From: Vespa crabro
Lineage: Eukaryota; Arthropoda; Insecta; Hymenoptera; Vespidae
Direction of reading: 5' to 3'
DNA length: 64,000 bases
NCBI RefSeq assembly: GCF_910589235.1
Contig: NC_060967.1
Span: 4,255,938 to 4,319,937, forward strand
Shown: piece by piece, positions 12,470 through 27,294 of the stretch
Position numbering within the stretch: the stretch's first letter is position 1
Layout of the letters: each line of letters opens with the position of its first letter
Program-made: the position numbers and the translations under genes
The notes under the pieces: model-generated
The model's input: the letters and a program-made list of their open reading frames with translations, nothing else
Databases searched by the model: none
What the model was told of the DNA's origin: nothing

Positions 12470-12806
12470 GAAGGAATTATTTCAATGTTATCTGGAATTT
12501 AAACCCGCATAAAGCGAAATTCGCTTGTGTCGATCAGGTTTTTCGATAAATTTCATGTTAATACTCGTATTTTCTCATAGTCACAGATATATTTTTGTTA
12601 TATACTTTATTCTGCTTCGACAGAATATGAAATAATTGAAATTGAATGAGATTTCAACCTATCGTTTTTCGACGATACGACTATTTGTGCGAAAAATAGT
12701 ATATAAGATATGGAACAATGTTCAAACGTCGTATCCAAGGTAAAATAGATGTTTGGTCTCCTGAAAGACTATGTCCGAATCGTTTGGTAACATTTTTCAA
12801 ACTGTA
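12470..12806 (+). repeat. B2-type satellite unit (representative; 19 copies)
   Basis: B2 differs from B1 by ATCTGGAATTTAAA at unit positions 21-34 and shares the B markers TTCGCTTG, TGCTTCGAC and CTATCGTTTTT. Copies start at 12470, 14490, 16512, 18870, 22240, 29316, 33023, 34034, 36056, 37067, 38752, 42121, 43806, 44479, 45490, 47512, 54925, 59980 and 62002. Many B2 copies also have GATAAATTCG in place of GCGAAATTCG, which destroys the 15-base palindrome seen in most B1 copies. This first copy also has a private-looking AGATATATTTTTG segment. No B2 copy occurs before 12470, whereas B1 copies occur at both sides of the window. The copy at 54925 has the A-type T192. Confidence 0.88.
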
Positions 12807-13142
12807 GAAGGAATTATTTCAATGTTTTCACGATTTTATCTCCGCATATAGCGAAATTCGCATGTGTCGATCAGGTTTTTCGATAAATTTCATGTTAATA
12901 CTCGTATTTACTCATAGTCACAGTTATATTATTGTTATATTCTTTATTCTGAGTCGACAGAATATAAATAATTGAAATTGAATGAGATTTCAACCTTTCG
13001 CTTTTCGACGATACGACTATTTGTGCGAAAAATAGTATATAAGATATGGAACAATGTTCAAACGTCGTATCCAAGGTAAAATAGATGTTTGGTCTCCTGA
13101 AAGACTATGTCCGAATCGTTTGGTAACATTTTTCAAACTGTA
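12807..13142 (+). repeat. 336-bp unit with 1-base deletion (partial haplotype C)
   Basis: G at unit position 160 is missing (AGAATATAAATAATTG instead of AGAATATGAAATAATTG), with linked GAGTCGAC in place of GCGTCGAC. Upstream it is ordinary A sequence (TTTACTCAT, CACAGTTATATTATTG), so only the right-hand part of haplotype C is present. Confidence 0.9.
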
Positions 13143-13479
13143 GAAGGAATTATTTCAATGTTTTCACGATTTTATCTCCGCATATAGAGAAATTCGCATG
13201 TGTCGATCAGGTTTTTCGATAAATTTCATGTTAATACTCGTATTTACTCATAGTCACAGTTATATTATTGTTATATTCTTTATTCTGCGTCGACAGAATA
13301 TGAAATAATTGAAATTGAATGAGATTTCAACCTTTCGCTTTTCGACGATACGACTATTTGTGCGAAAAATAGTATATAAGATATGGAACAATGTTCAAAC
13401 GTCGTATCCAAGGTAAAATAGATGTTTGGTCTCCTGAAAGACTATGTCCGAATCGTTTGGTAACATTTTTCAAACTGTA

Positions 13480-13815
13480 GAAGGAATTATTTCAATGTTT
13501 TCACGATTTTATCTCCGCATATAGAGAAATTCGCATGTGTCGATCAGGTTTTTCGATAAATTTCATGTTAATACTCGTATTTACACATAGTCACACGTTT
13601 ATTATGGTTATATACTTTATTCTGAGTCGACAGAATATAAATAATTGAAATTGAATGAGATTTCAACCTTTCGCTTTTCGACGATACGACTATTTGTGCG
13701 AAAAATAGTATATAAGATATGGAACAATGTTCAAACGTCGTATCCAAGGTAAAATAGATGTTTGGTCTCCTGAAAGACTATGTCCGAATCGTTTGGTAAC
13801 ATTTTTCAAACTGTA
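13480..13815 (+). repeat. 336-bp unit, full haplotype C
   Basis: It carries the full linked set: TTTACACAT at 101, CACACG, TTATGGTTATATAC, GAGTCGAC and the deletion of G160. It alone has CACACGTTTATT where other full C copies have CACACGTATATT. Confidence 0.9.
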
Positions 13816-16800
13816 GAAGGAATTATTTCAATGTTTTCACGATTTTATCTCCGCATATAGCGAAATTCGCATGTGTCGATCAGGTTTTTCGATAAATTTC
13901 ATGTTAATACTCGTATTTTCTAATAGTCACAGTTATATTATTGTTATATTCTTTATTCTGCGTCGACAGAATATAACATAATTGAAATTGAATGAGATTT
14001 CAACCTTTCGTTTTTCGACGATACGACTATTTGTGCGAAAAATAGTATATAAGATATGGAACAATGTTCAAACGTCGTATCCAAGGTAAAATAGATGTTT
14101 GGTCTCCTGAAAGACTATGTCCGAATCGTTTGGTAACATTTTTCAAACTGTAGAAGGAATTATTTCAATGTTTTCACGATTTTATCTCCGCATATAGCGA
14201 AATTCGCATGTGTCGATCAGGTTTTTCGATAAATTTCATGTTAATACTCGTATTTTCTAATAGTCACAGTTATATTATTGTTATATTCTTTATTCTGCGT
14301 CGACAGAATATAACATAATTGAAATTGAATGAGATTTCAACCTTTCGTTTTTCGACGATACGTCTATTTGTGCGAAAAATAGTATATAAGATATGGAACA
14401 ATGTTCAAACGTCGTATCCAAGGTAAAATAGATGTTTGGTCTCCTGAAAGACAATGTCCGAATCGATTGGTAACATTTTTCAAACTGTAGAAGGAATTAT
14501 TTCAATGTTATCTGGAATTTAAACTCGCATAAAGCGAAATTCGCTTGTGTCGATCAGGTTTTTCGATAAATTTCATGTTAATACTCGTATTTTCTCATAG
14601 TCACAGTTATATCTTTGTTATATTCTTTATTCTGCTTCGACAGAATATGAAATAATTGAAATTGAATGAGATTTCAACCTATCGTTTTTCGACGATACGA
14701 CTATTTGTGCGAAAAATAGTATATAAGATATGGAACAATGTTCAAACGTCGTATCCAAGGTAAAATAGATGTTTGGTCTCCTGAAAGACTATGTCCGAAT
14801 CGTTTGGTAACATTTTTCAAACTGTAGAAGGAATTATTTCAATGTTTTCACGATTTTATCTCCGCATATAGCGAAATTCGCATGTGTCGATCAGGTTTTT
14901 CGATAAATTTCATGTTAATACTCGTATTTACACATAGTCACAGGTATATTATTGTTATATACTTTATTCTGCGTCGACAGAATATGAAATAATTGAAATT
15001 GAATGAGATTTCAACCTTTCGCTTTTCGACGATACGACTATTTGTGCGAAAAATAGTATATACGATATGAAACAATGTTCAAACGTCGTGTTCAAGGTAA
15101 AATAGATGTTTGGTCTCCTGAAAGACCATGTCCGAATCGATTGGTAACATTATTCAAACTGTAGAAGGAATTATTTCAATGTTTTCACGATTTTATCTCC
15201 GCATATAGAGAAATTCGCATGTGTCGATCAGGTTTTTCGATAAATTTCATGTTAATACTCGTATTTACTCATAGTCACAGTTATATTATTGTTATATTCT
15301 TTATTCTGCGTCGACAGAATATGAAATAATTGAAATTGAATGAGATTTCAACCTTTCGCTTTTCGACGATACGACTATTTGTGCGAAAAATAGTATATAA
15401 GATATGGAACAATGTTCAAACGTCGTATCCAAGGTAAAATAGATGTTTGGTCTCCTGAAAGACTATGTCCGAATCGTTTGGTAACATTTTTCAAACTGTA
15501 GAAGGAATTATTTCAATGTTTTCACGATTTTATCTCCGCATATAGCGAAATTCGCATGTGTCGATCAGGTTTTTCGATAAATTTCATGTTAATACTCGTA
15601 TTTACTCATAGTCACAGTTATATTATTGTTATATTCTTTATTCTGCGTCGACAGAATATGAAATAATTGAAATTGAATGAGATTTCAACCTTTCGCTTTT
15701 CGACGATACGACTATTTGTGCGAAAAATAGTATATAAGATATGGAACAATGTTCAAACGTCGTATCCAAGGTAAAATAGATGTTTGGTCTCCTGAAAGAC
15801 TATGTCCGAATCGTTTGGTAACATTTTTCAAACTGTAGAAGGAATTATTTCAATGTTTTCACGATTTTATCTCCGCATATAGAGAAATTCGCATGTGTCG
15901 ATCAGGTTTTTCGATAAATTTCATGTTAATACTCGTATTTACTCATAGTCACAGTTATATTATTGTTATATTCTTTATTCTGCGTCGACAGAATATGAAA
16001 TAATTGAAATTGAATGAGATTTCAACCTTTCGCTTTTCGACGATACGACTATTTGTGCGAAAAATAGTATATAAGATATGGAACAATGTTCAAACGTCGT
16101 ATCCAAGGTAAAATAGATGTTTGGTCTCCTGAAAGACTATGTCCGAATCGTTTGGTAACATTTTTCAAACTGTAGAAGGAATTATTTCAATGTTTTCACG
16201 ATTTTATCTCCGCATATAGAGAAATTCGCATGTGTCGATCAGGTTTTTCGATAAATTTCATGTTAATACTCGTATTTACTCATAGTCACAGTTATATTAT
16301 TGTTATATTCTTTATTCTGCGTCGACAGAATATGAAATAATTGAAATTGAATGAGATTTCAACCTTTCGCTTTTCGACGATACGACTATTTGTGCGAAAA
16401 ATAGTATATAAGATATGGAACAATGTTCAAACGTCGTATCCAAGGTAAAATAGATGTTTGGTCTCCTGAAAGACAATGTCCGAATCGATTGGTAACATTT
16501 TTCAAACTGTAGAAGGAATTATTTCAATGTTATCTGGAATTTAAACCCGCATAAAGATAAATTCGCTTGTGTCGATCAGGTTTTTCGATAAATTTCATGT
16601 TAATACTCGTATTTTCTCATAGTCACAGTTATATCTTTGTTATATTCTTTATTCTGCTTCGACAGAATATGAAATAATTGAAATTGAATGAGATTTCAAC
16701 CTATCGTTTTTCGACGATACGACTATTTGTGCGAAAAATAGTATATAAGATATGGAACAATGTTCAAACGTCGTATCCAAGGTAAAATAGATGTTTGGTC

Positions 16801-18533
16801 TCCTGAAAGACCATGTCCGAATCGTTTGGTAACATTTTTCAAACTGTAGAAGGAATTATTTCAATGTTTTCACGATTTTATCTCCGCATATAGAGAAATT
16901 CGCATGTGTCGATCAGGTTTTTCGATAAATTTCATGTTAATACTCGTATTTACTCATAGTCACAGTTATATTATTGTTATATTCTTTATTCTGCGTCGAC
17001 AGAATATGAAATAATTGAAATTGAATGAGATTTCAACCTTTCGCTTTTCGACGATACGACTATTTGTGCGAAAAATAGTATATAAGATATGGAACAATGT
17101 TCAAACGTCGTATCCAAGGTAAAATAGATGTTTGGTCTCCTGAAAGACTATGTCCGAATCGTTTGGTAACATTTTTCAAACTGTAGAAGGAATTATTTCA
17201 ATGTTTTCACGATTTTATCTCCGCATATAGCGAAATTCGCATGTGTCGATCAGGTTTTTCGATAAATTTCATGTTAATACTCGTATTTACTCATAGTCAC
17301 AGTTATATTATTGTTATATTCTTTATTCTGCGTCGACAGAATATGAAATAATTGAAATTGAATGAGATTTCAACCTTTCGCTTTTCGACGATACGACTAT
17401 TTGTGCGAAAAATAGTATATAAGATATGGAACAATGTTCAAACGTCGTATCCAAGGTAAAATAGATGTTTGGTCTCCTGAAAGACTATGTCCGAATCGTT
17501 TGGTAACATTTTTCAAACTGTAGAAGGAATTATTTCAATGTTTTCACGATTTTATCTCCGCATATAGAGAAATTCGCATGTGTCGATCAGGTTTTTCGAT
17601 AAATTTCATGTTAATACTCGTATTTACTCATAGTCACAGTTATATTATTGTTATATTCTTTATTCTGCGTCGACAGAATATGAAATAATTGAAATTGAAT
17701 GAGATTTCAACCTTTCGCTTTTCGACGATACGACTATTTGTGCGAAAAATAGTATATAAGATATGGAACAATGTTCAAACGTCGTATCCAAGGTAAAATA
17801 GATGTTTGGTCTCCTGAAAGACTATGTCCGAATCGTTTGGTAACATTTTTCAAACTGTAGAAGGAATTATTTCAATGTTTTCACGATTTTATCTCCGCAT
17901 ATAGCGAAATTCGCATGTGTCGATCAGGTTTTTCGATAAATTTCATGTTAATACTCGTATTTTCTAATAGTCACAGTTATATTATTGTTATATTCTTTAT
18001 TCTGCGTCGACAGAATATGAAATAATTGAAATTGAATGAGATTTCAACCTTTCGCTTTTCGACGATACGACTATTTGTGCGAAAAATAGTATATAAGATA
18101 TGGAACAATGTTCAAACGTCGTATCCAAGGTAAAATAGATGTTTGGTCTCCTGAAAGACTATGTCCGAATCGTTTGGTAACATTTTTCAAACTGTAGAAG
18201 GAATTATTTCAATGTTTTCACGATTTTATCTCCGCATATAGAGAAATTCGCATGTGTCGATCAGGTTTTTCGATAAATTTCATGTTAATACTCGTATTTA
18301 CTCATAGTCACAGTTATATTATTGTTATATTCTTTATTCTGCGTCGACAGAATATGAAATAATTGAAATTGAATGAGATTTCAACCTTTCGCTTTTCGAC
18401 GATACGACTATTTGTGCGAAAAATAGTATATAAGATATGGAACAATGTTCAAACGTCGTATCCAAGGTAAAATAGATGTTTGGTCTCCTGAAAGACTATG
18501 TCCGAATCGTTTGGTAACATTTTTCAAACTGTA

Positions 18534-18869
18534 GAAGGAATTATTTCAATGTTTTCACGATTTTATCTCCGCATATAGAGAAATTCGCATGTGTCGATCA
18601 GGTTTTTCGATAAATTTCATGTTAATACTCGTATTTACACATAGTCACACGTATATTATGGTTATATACTTTATTCTGAGTCGACAGAATATAAATAATT
18701 GAAATTGAATGAGATTTCAACCTTTCGCTTTTCGACGATACGACTATTTGTGCGAAAAATAGTATATAAGATATGGAACAATGTTCAAACGTCGTATCCA
18801 AGGTAAAATAGATGTTTGGTCTCCTGAAAGACTATGTCCGAATCGTTTGGTAACATTTTTCAAACTGTA
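18534..18869 (+). repeat. 336-bp unit, full haplotype C
   Basis: The full linked set TTTACACAT, CACACGTATATTATGG, ATATAC, GAGTCGAC and deletion of G160 is present. It looks identical to the copies at 27295 and 39763 and is followed directly by a B2 unit. Confidence 0.9.
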
Positions 18870-19880
18870 GAAGGAATTATTTCAATGTTATCTGGAATTT
18901 AAACCCGCATAAAGATAAATTCGCTTGTGTCGATCAGGTTTTTCGATAAATTTCATGTTAATACTCGTATTTTCTCATAGTCACAGTTATATTTTTGTTA
19001 TATTCTTTATTCTGCTTCGACAGAATATGAAATAATTGAAATTGAATGAGATTTCAACCTATCGTTTTTCGACGATACGACTATTTGTGCGAAAAATAGT
19101 ATATACGATATGAAACAATGTTCAAACGTCGTGTTCAAGGTAAAATAGATGTTTGCTCTCCTGAAAGACTATGTCCGAATCGATTGGTAACATTTTTCAA
19201 ACTGTAGAAGGAATTATTTCAATGTTTTCACGATTTTATCACCGCATATAGAGAAATTCGCATGTGTCGATCAGGTTTTTCGATAAATTTCATGTTAATA
19301 CTCGTATTTACTCATAGTCACAGTTATATTATTGTTATATTCTTTATTCTGCGTCGACAGAATATGAAATAATTGAAATTGAATGAGATTTCAACCTTTC
19401 GCTTTTCGACGATACGACTATTTGTGCGAAAAATAGTATATAAGATATGGAACAATGTTCAAACGTCGTATCCAAGGTAAAATAGATGTTTGGTCTCCTG
19501 AAAGACTATGTCCGAATCGTTTGGTAACATTTTTCAAACTGTAGAAGGAATTATTTCAATGTTTTCACGATTTTATCACCGGATATAGCGAAATTCGCAT
19601 GTGTCGATCAGGTTTTTCGATAAATTTCATGTTAATACTCGTATTTTCTCATAGTCACAGTTATATTATTGTTATATTCTTTATTCTGCGTCGACAGAAT
19701 ATAAAATAATTGAAATTGAATGAGATTTCAACCTTTCGTTTTTCGACGATACGACTATTTGTGCGAAAAATAGTATATACGATATGAAACAATGTTCAAA
19801 CGTCGTGTTCAAGGTAAAATAGATGTTTGGTCTCCTGAAAGACCATGTCCGAATCGATTGGTAAAATTTTTCAAACTGTA

Positions 19881-20217
19881 GAAGGAATTATTTCAATGTT
19901 TTCACGATTTTATCTACGCAGATAGCGAAATTCGCATGTGTCGATCAGGTTTTTCGATAAATTTCATGTTAATACTCGTATTTTCTCATAGTCACAGTTA
20001 TATTATTGTTATATTCTTTATTCTGCTTCGACAGAATATGAAATAATTGAAATTGAATGAGATTTCAACCTATCGTTTTTCGACGATACGACTATTTGTG
20101 CGAAAAATAGTATATACGATATGAAACAATGTTCAAACGTCGTATCCAAGGTAAAATAGATGTTTGGTCTCCTGAAAGACTATGTCCGAATCGATTGGTA
20201 ACATTTTTCAAACTGTA
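19881..20217 (+). repeat. Mosaic unit: A head, B tail
   Basis: The head is A type (TTTCACGATTTTATC, TTCGCATG, TTATTGTT) but the tail is B type (TGCTTCGAC, CTATCGTTTTT). The switch lies between unit positions 125 and 147. The head also has the rare TATCTACGCAGATAG variant, found again only at 60654, and the tail has TATATACGATATGAAAC. Confidence 0.85.
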
Positions 20218-21902
20218 GAAGGAATTATTTCAATGTTTTCACGATTTTATCTCCGCATATAGCGAAATTCGCATGTGTCGATCAGGTTTTTCGATAAATT
20301 TCATGTTAATACTCGTATTTTCTAATAGTCACAGTTATATTATTGTTATATTCTTTATTCTGCGTCGACAGAATATGAAATAATTGAAATTGAATGAGAT
20401 TTCAACCTTTCGTTTTTCGACGATACGACTATTTGTGCGAAAAATAGTATATAAGATATGGAACAATGTTCAAACGTCGTATCCAAGGTAAAATAGATGT
20501 TTGGTCTCCTGAAAGACTATGTCCGAATCGTTTGGTAACATTTTTCAAACTGTAGAAGGAATTATTTCAATGTTTTCACGATTTTATCTCCGCATATAGA
20601 GAAATTCGCATGTGTCGATCAGGTTTTTCGATAAATTTCATGTTAATACTCGTATTTACTCATAGTCACAGTTATATTATTGTTATATTCTTTATTCTGC
20701 GTCGACAGAATATGAAATAATTGAAATTGAATGAGATTTCAACCTTTCGCTTTTCGACGATACGACTATTTGTGCGAAAAATAGTATATAAGATATGGAA
20801 CAATGTTCAAACGTCGTATCCAAGGTAAAATAGATGTTTGGTCTCCTGAAAGACTATGTCCGAATCGTTTGGTAACATTTTTCAAACTGTAGAAGGAATT
20901 ATTTCAATGTTTTCACGATTTTATCTCCGCATATAGCGAAATTCGCATGTGTCGATCAGGTTTTTCGATAAATTTCATGTTAATACTCGTATTTACTCAT
21001 AGTCACAGTTATATTATTGTTATATTCTTTATTCTGCGTCGACAGAATATGAAATAATTGAAATTGAATGAGATTTCAACCTTTCGCTTTTCGACGATAC
21101 GACTATTTGTGCGAAAAATAGTATATAAGATATGGAACAATGTTCAAACGTCGTATCCAAGGTAAAATAGATGTTTGGTCTCCTGAAAGACTATGTCCGA
21201 ATCGTTTGGTAACATTTTTCAAACTGTAGAAGGAATTATTTCAATGTTTTCACGATTTTATCTCCGCATATAGAGAAATTCGCATGTGTCGATCAGGTTT
21301 TTCGATAAATTTCATGTTAATACTCGTATTTACTCATAGTCACAGTTATATTATTGTTATATTCTTTATTCTGCGTCGACAGAATATGAAATAATTGAAA
21401 TTGAATGAGATTTCAACCTTTCGCTTTTCGACGATACGACTATTTGTGCGAAAAATAGTATATAAGATATGGAACAATGTTCAAACGTCGTATCCAAGGT
21501 AAAATAGATGTTTGGTCTCCTGAAAGACTATGTCCGAATCGTTTGGTAACATTTTTCAAACTGTAGAAGGAATTATTTCAATGTTTTCACGATTTTATCT
21601 CCGCATATAGAGAAATTCGCATGTGTCGATCAGGTTTTTCGATAAATTTCATGTTAATACTCGTATTTACTCATAGTCACAGTTATATTATTGTTATATT
21701 CTTTATTCTGCGTCGACAGAATATGAAATAATTGAAATTGAATGAGATTTCAACCTTTCGCTTTTCGACGATACGACTATTTGTGCGAAAAATAGTATAT
21801 AAGATATGGAACAATGTTCAAACGTCGTATCCAAGGTAAAATAGATGTTTGGTCTCCTGAAAGACTATGTCCGAATCGTTTGGTAACATTTTTCAAACTG
21901 TA

Positions 21903-22239
21903 GAAGGAATTATTTCAATGTTTTCACGATTTTATCTCCGCATATAGAGAAATTCGCATGTGTCGATCATGTTTTTCGATAAATTTCATGTTAATATTCG
22001 TATTTTCTAATAGTCACAGTTATATTATTGTTATATTCTTTATTCTGCGTCGATAGAATATAACATAATTGAAATTGAATGAGATTTCAACCTTTCGTTT
22101 TTCGACGATACGTCTATTTGTGCGAAAAATAGTATATAAGATATGGAACAATGTTCAAACGTCGTATCCAAGGTAAAATAGATGTTTGGTCTCCTGAAAG
22201 ACTATGTCCGAATCGTTTGGTAACATTTTTCAAACTGTA
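21903..22239 (+). repeat. Haplotype D unit (representative)
   Basis: Linked changes are GATCATGTT for GATCAGGTT, AATATTCG for AATACTCG, TTTTCTAATAG, GTCGATAG for GTCGACAG, AATATAACATAATTG, CGTTTTTCG and GATACGTCTA. The unit at 35382 carries most of this set; those at 27631, 22577, 33697, 36393, 47175, 48860, 50882 and 59643 carry parts. The GTCGATAG change removes the GTCGAC palindrome. A B2 unit follows directly. Confidence 0.82.
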
Positions 22240-25200
22240 GAAGGAATTATTTCAATGTTATCTGGAATTTAAACCCGCATATAGATAAATTCGCTTGTGT
22301 CGATCAGGTTTTTCGATAAATTTCATGTTAATACTCGTATTTTCTCATAGTCACAGTTATATCTTTGTTATATTCTTTATTCTGCTTCGACAGAATATGA
22401 AATAATTGAAATTGAATGAGATTTCAACCTATCGTTTTTCGACGATACGACTATTTGTGCGAAAAATAGTATATAAGATATGGAACAATGTTCAAACGTC
22501 GTATCCAAGGTAAAATAGATGTTTGGTCTCCTGAAAGACTATGTCCGAATCGTTTGGTAACATTTTTCAAACTGTAGAAGGAATTATTTCAATGTTTTCA
22601 CGATTTTATCTCCGCATATAGAGAAATTCGCATGTGTCGATCAGGTTTTTCGATAAATTTCATGTTAATATTCGTATTTTCTAATAGTCACAGTTATATT
22701 ATTGTTATATTCTTTATTCTGCGTCGATAGAATATAACATAATTGAAATTGAATGAGATTTCAACCTTTCGTTTTTCGACGATACGACTATTTGTGCGAA
22801 AAATAGTATATAAGATATGAAACAATGTTCAAACGTCGTATCCAAGGTAAAATAGATGTTTGGTCTCCTGAAAGACTATGTCCGAATCGATTGGTAACAT
22901 TTTTCAAACTGTAGAAGGAATTATTTCAATGTTATCAGGATTTTAAAACCGCATAAAGCGAAATTCGCTTGTGTCGATCAGGTTTTTCGATAAATTTCAT
23001 GTTAATACTCGTATTTTCTCATAGTCACAGTTATATCTTTGTTATATTCTTTATTCTGCTTCGACAGAATATGAAATAATTGAAATTGAATGAGATTTCA
23101 ACCTATCGTTTTTCGACGATACGACTATTTGTGCGAAAAATAGTATATAAGATATGGAACAATGTTCAAACGTCGTATCCAAGGTAAAATAGATGTTTGG
23201 TCTCCTGAAAGACTATGTCCGAATCGTTTGGTAACATTTTTCAAACTGTAGAAGGAATTATTTCAATGTTTTCACGATTTTATCTCCGCATATAGCGAAA
23301 TTCGCATGTGTCGATCAGGTTTTTCGATAAATTTCATGTTAATACTCGTATTTTCTCATAGTCACAGTTATATTATTGTTATATTCTTTATTCTGCGTCG
23401 ACAGAATATGAAATAATTGAAATTGAATGAGATTTCAACCTTTCGCTTTTCGACGATACGACTATTTGTGCGAAAAATAGTATATAAGATATGGAACAAT
23501 GTTCAAACGTCGTATCCAAGGTAAAATAGATGTTTGGTCTCCTGAAAGACTATGTCCGAATCGTTTGGTAACATTTTTCAAACTGTAGAAGGAATTATTT
23601 CAATGTTTTCACGATTTTATCTCCGCATATAGAGAAATTCGCATGTGTCGATCAGGTTTTTCGATAAATTTCATGTTAATACTCGTATTTACACATAGTC
23701 ACAGGTATATTATTGTTATATACTTTATTCTGCGTCGACAGAATATAAAATAATTGAAATTGAATGAGATTTCAACCTTTCGCTTTTCGACGATACGACT
23801 ATTTGTGCGAAAAATAGTATATAAGATATGGAACAATGTTCAAACGTCGTATCCAAGGTAAAATAGATGTTTGGTCTCCTGAAAGACTATGTCCGAATCG
23901 TTTGGTAACATTTTTCAAACTGTAGAAGGAATTATTTCAATGTTTTCACGATTTTATCTCCGCATATAGAGAAATTCGCATGTGTCGATCAGGTTTTTCG
24001 ATAAATTTCATGTTAATACTCGTATTTACTCATAGTCACAGTTATATTATTGTTATATTCTTTATTCTGCGTCGACAGAATATGAAATAATTGAAATTGA
24101 ATGAGATTTCAACCTTTCGCTTTTCGACGATACGACTATTTGTGCGAAAAATAGTATATAAGATATGGAACAATGTTCAAACGTCGTATCCAAGGTAAAA
24201 TAGATGTTTGGTCTCCTGAAAGACTATGTCCGAATCGTTTGGTAACATTTTTCAAACTGTAGAAGGAATTATTTCAATGTTTTCACGATTTTATCTCCGC
24301 ATATAGAGAAATTCGCATGTGTCGATCAGGTTTTTCGATAAATTTCATGTTAATACTCGTATTTACTCATAGTCACAGTTATATTATTGTTATATTCTTT
24401 ATTCTGCGTCGACAGAATATGAAATAATTGAAATTGAATGAGATTTCAACCTTTCGCTTTTCGACGATACGACTATTTGTGCGAAAAATAGTATATAAGA
24501 TATGGAACAATGTTCAAACGTCGTATCCAAGGTAAAATAGATGTTTGGTCTCCTGAAAGACTATGTCCGAATCGTTTGGTAACATTTTTCAAACTGTAGA
24601 AGGAATTATTTCAATGTTTTCACGATTTTATCTCCGCATATAGAGAAATTCGCATGTGTCGATCAGGTTTTTCGATAAATTTCATGTTAATATTCGTATT
24701 TACTCATAGTCACAGTTATATTATTGTTATATTCTTTATTCTGCGTCGACAGAATATGAAATAATTGAAATTGAGTGAGATTTCAACCTTTCGTTTTTCG
24801 ACGATACGACTATTTGTGCGAAAAATAGTATATAAGATATGGAACAATGTTCAAACGTCGTATCCAAGGTAAAATAGATGTTTGGTCTCCTGAAAGACCA
24901 TGTCCGAATCGATTGGTAACATTTTTCAAACTGTAGAAGGAATTATTTCAATGTTATCAGGATTTTAAACCCGCATAAAGCGAAATTCGCTTGTGTCGAT
25001 CAGGTTTTTCGATAAATTTCAAGTTAATACTCGTATTTTCTCATAGTCACAGTTATATCTTTGTTATATTCTTTATTCTGCTTCGACAGAATATGAAATA
25101 ATTGAAATTGAATGAGATTTCAACCTATCGTTTTTCGACGATACGACTATTTGTGCGAAAAATAGTATATAAGATATGGAACAATGTTCAAACGTCGTAT

Positions 25201-26283
25201 CCAAGGTAAAATAGATGTTTGGTCTCCTGAAAGACTATGTCCGAATCGTTTGGTAACATTTTTCAAACTGTAGAAGGAATTATTTCAATGTTTTCACGAT
25301 TTTATCTCCGCATATAGAGAAATTCGCATGTGTCGATCAGGTTTTTCGATAAATTTCATGTTAATACTCGTATTTACTCATAGTCACAGTTATATTATTG
25401 TTATATTCTTTATTCTGCGTCGACAGAATATGAAATAATTGAAATTGAATGAGATTTCAACCTTTCGCTTTTCGACGATACGACTATTTGTGCGAAAAAT
25501 AGTATATAAGATATGGAACAATGTTCAAACGTCGTATCCAAGGTAAAATAGATGTTTGGTCTCCTGAAAGACTATGTCCGAATCGTTTGGTAACATTTTT
25601 CAAACTGTAGAAGGAATTATTTCAATGTTTTCACGATTTTATCTCCGCATATAGAGAAATTCGCATGTGTCGATCAGGTTTTTCGATAAATTTCATGTTA
25701 ATACTCGTATTTACTCATAGTCACAGTTATATTATTGTTATATTCTTTATTCTGCGTCGACAGAATATGAAATAATTGAAATTGAATGAGATTTCAACCT
25801 TTCGCTTTTCGACGATACGACTATTTGTGCGAAAAATAGTATATAAGATATGGAACAATGTTCAAACGTCGTATCCAAGGTAAAATAGATGTTTGGTCTC
25901 CTGAAAGACTATGTCCGAATCGTTTGGTAACATTTTTCAAACTGTAGAAGGAATTATTTCAATGTTATCAGGATTTTAAACCCGCATATAGATAAATTCG
26001 CTTGTGTCGATCAGGTTTTTCGATAAATTTCATGTTAATACTCGTATTTTCTCATAGTCACAGTTATATCTTTGTTATATTCTTTATTCTGCTTCGACAG
26101 AATATGAAATAATTGAAATTGAATGAGATTTCAACCTATCGTTTTTCGACGATACGACTATTTGTGCGAAAAATAGTATATAAGATATGGAACAATGTTC
26201 AAACGTCGTATCCAAGGTAAAATAGATGTTTGGTCTCCTGAAAGACTATGTCCGAATCGTTTGGTAACATTTTTCAAACTGTA

Positions 26284-26620
26284 GAAGGAATTATTTCAAT
26301 GTTTTCAGGATTTTAAACCCGCATATAGCAAAATTCGCATGTGTCGATCAGGTTTTTCGATAAATTTCATGTTAATACTCGTATTTACTCATAGTCACAG
26401 TTATATTATTGTTATATTCTTTATTCTGCGTCGACAGAATATGAAATAATTGAAATTGAATGAGATTTCAACCTTTCGTTTTTCGACGATACGACTATTT
26501 GTGCGAAAAATAGTATATAAGATATGGAACAATGTTCAAACGTCGTATCCAAGGTAAAATAGATGTTTGGTCTCCTGAAAGACTATGTCCGAATCGTTTG
26601 GTAACATTTTTCAAACTGTA
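26284..26620 (+). repeat. Mosaic unit with short B-like head segment
   Basis: The unit starts TTTCAGGATTTTAAACCCG: T at position 21 as in A, then G25 and AAAC at 33-36 as in B1, then ATAGCAAAATTCGCATG as in some A units. The B-like tract is therefore no more than about 20 to 40 bases. It follows directly after a B1 unit (25947), so conversion from the adjacent unit is plausible. Confidence 0.82.
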
Positions 26621-27294
26621 GAAGGAATTATTTCAATGTTTTCACGATTTTATCTCCGCATATAGAGAAATTCGCATGTGTCGATCAGGTTTTTCGATAA
26701 ATTTCATGTTAATACTCGTATTTACTCATAGTCACAGTTATATTATTGTTATATTCTTTATTCTGCGTCGACAGAATATGAAATAATTGAAATTGAATGA
26801 GATTTCAACCTTTCGTTTTTCGACGATACGACTATTTGTGCGTAAAATCCTATATACGATATGGAACAATGTTCAAACGTCGTATCCAAGGTAAAATAGA
26901 TGTTTGGTCTCCTGAAAGACTATGTCCGAATCGTTTGGTAACATTTTTCAAACTGTAGAAGGAATTATTTCAATGTTTTCACGATTTTATCTCCGCATAT
27001 AGAGAAATTCGCATGTGTCGATCAGGTTTTTCGATAAATTTCATGTTAATACTCGTATTTACTCATAGTCACAGTTATATTATTGTTATATTCTTTATTC
27101 TGCGTCGACAGAATATGAAATAATTGAAATTGAATGAGATTTCAACCTTTCGCTTTTCGACGATACGACTATTTGTGCGAAAAATAGTATATAAGATATG
27201 GAACAATGTTCAAACGTCGTATCCAAGGTAAAATAGATGTTTGGTCTCCTGAAAGACTATGTCCGAATCGTTTGGTAACATTTTTCAAACTGTA

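Larger units (their letters stand above)
12470..18869 (+). repeat. Block 4: B2 units every sixth unit
   Basis: B2 units start at 12470, 14490 and 16512, six units apart, and the next is at 18870, seven units later. The five or six intervening units are A type, with haplotype C copies at 13480 and 18534 and CTAATAG copies at 13816, 14153 and 17860. Copies at corresponding places in the six-unit period are similar but not identical, so this is a spacing pattern and not a clean higher-order repeat. Three 1-base-deleted units lie here (12807, 13480, 18534). Confidence 0.75.
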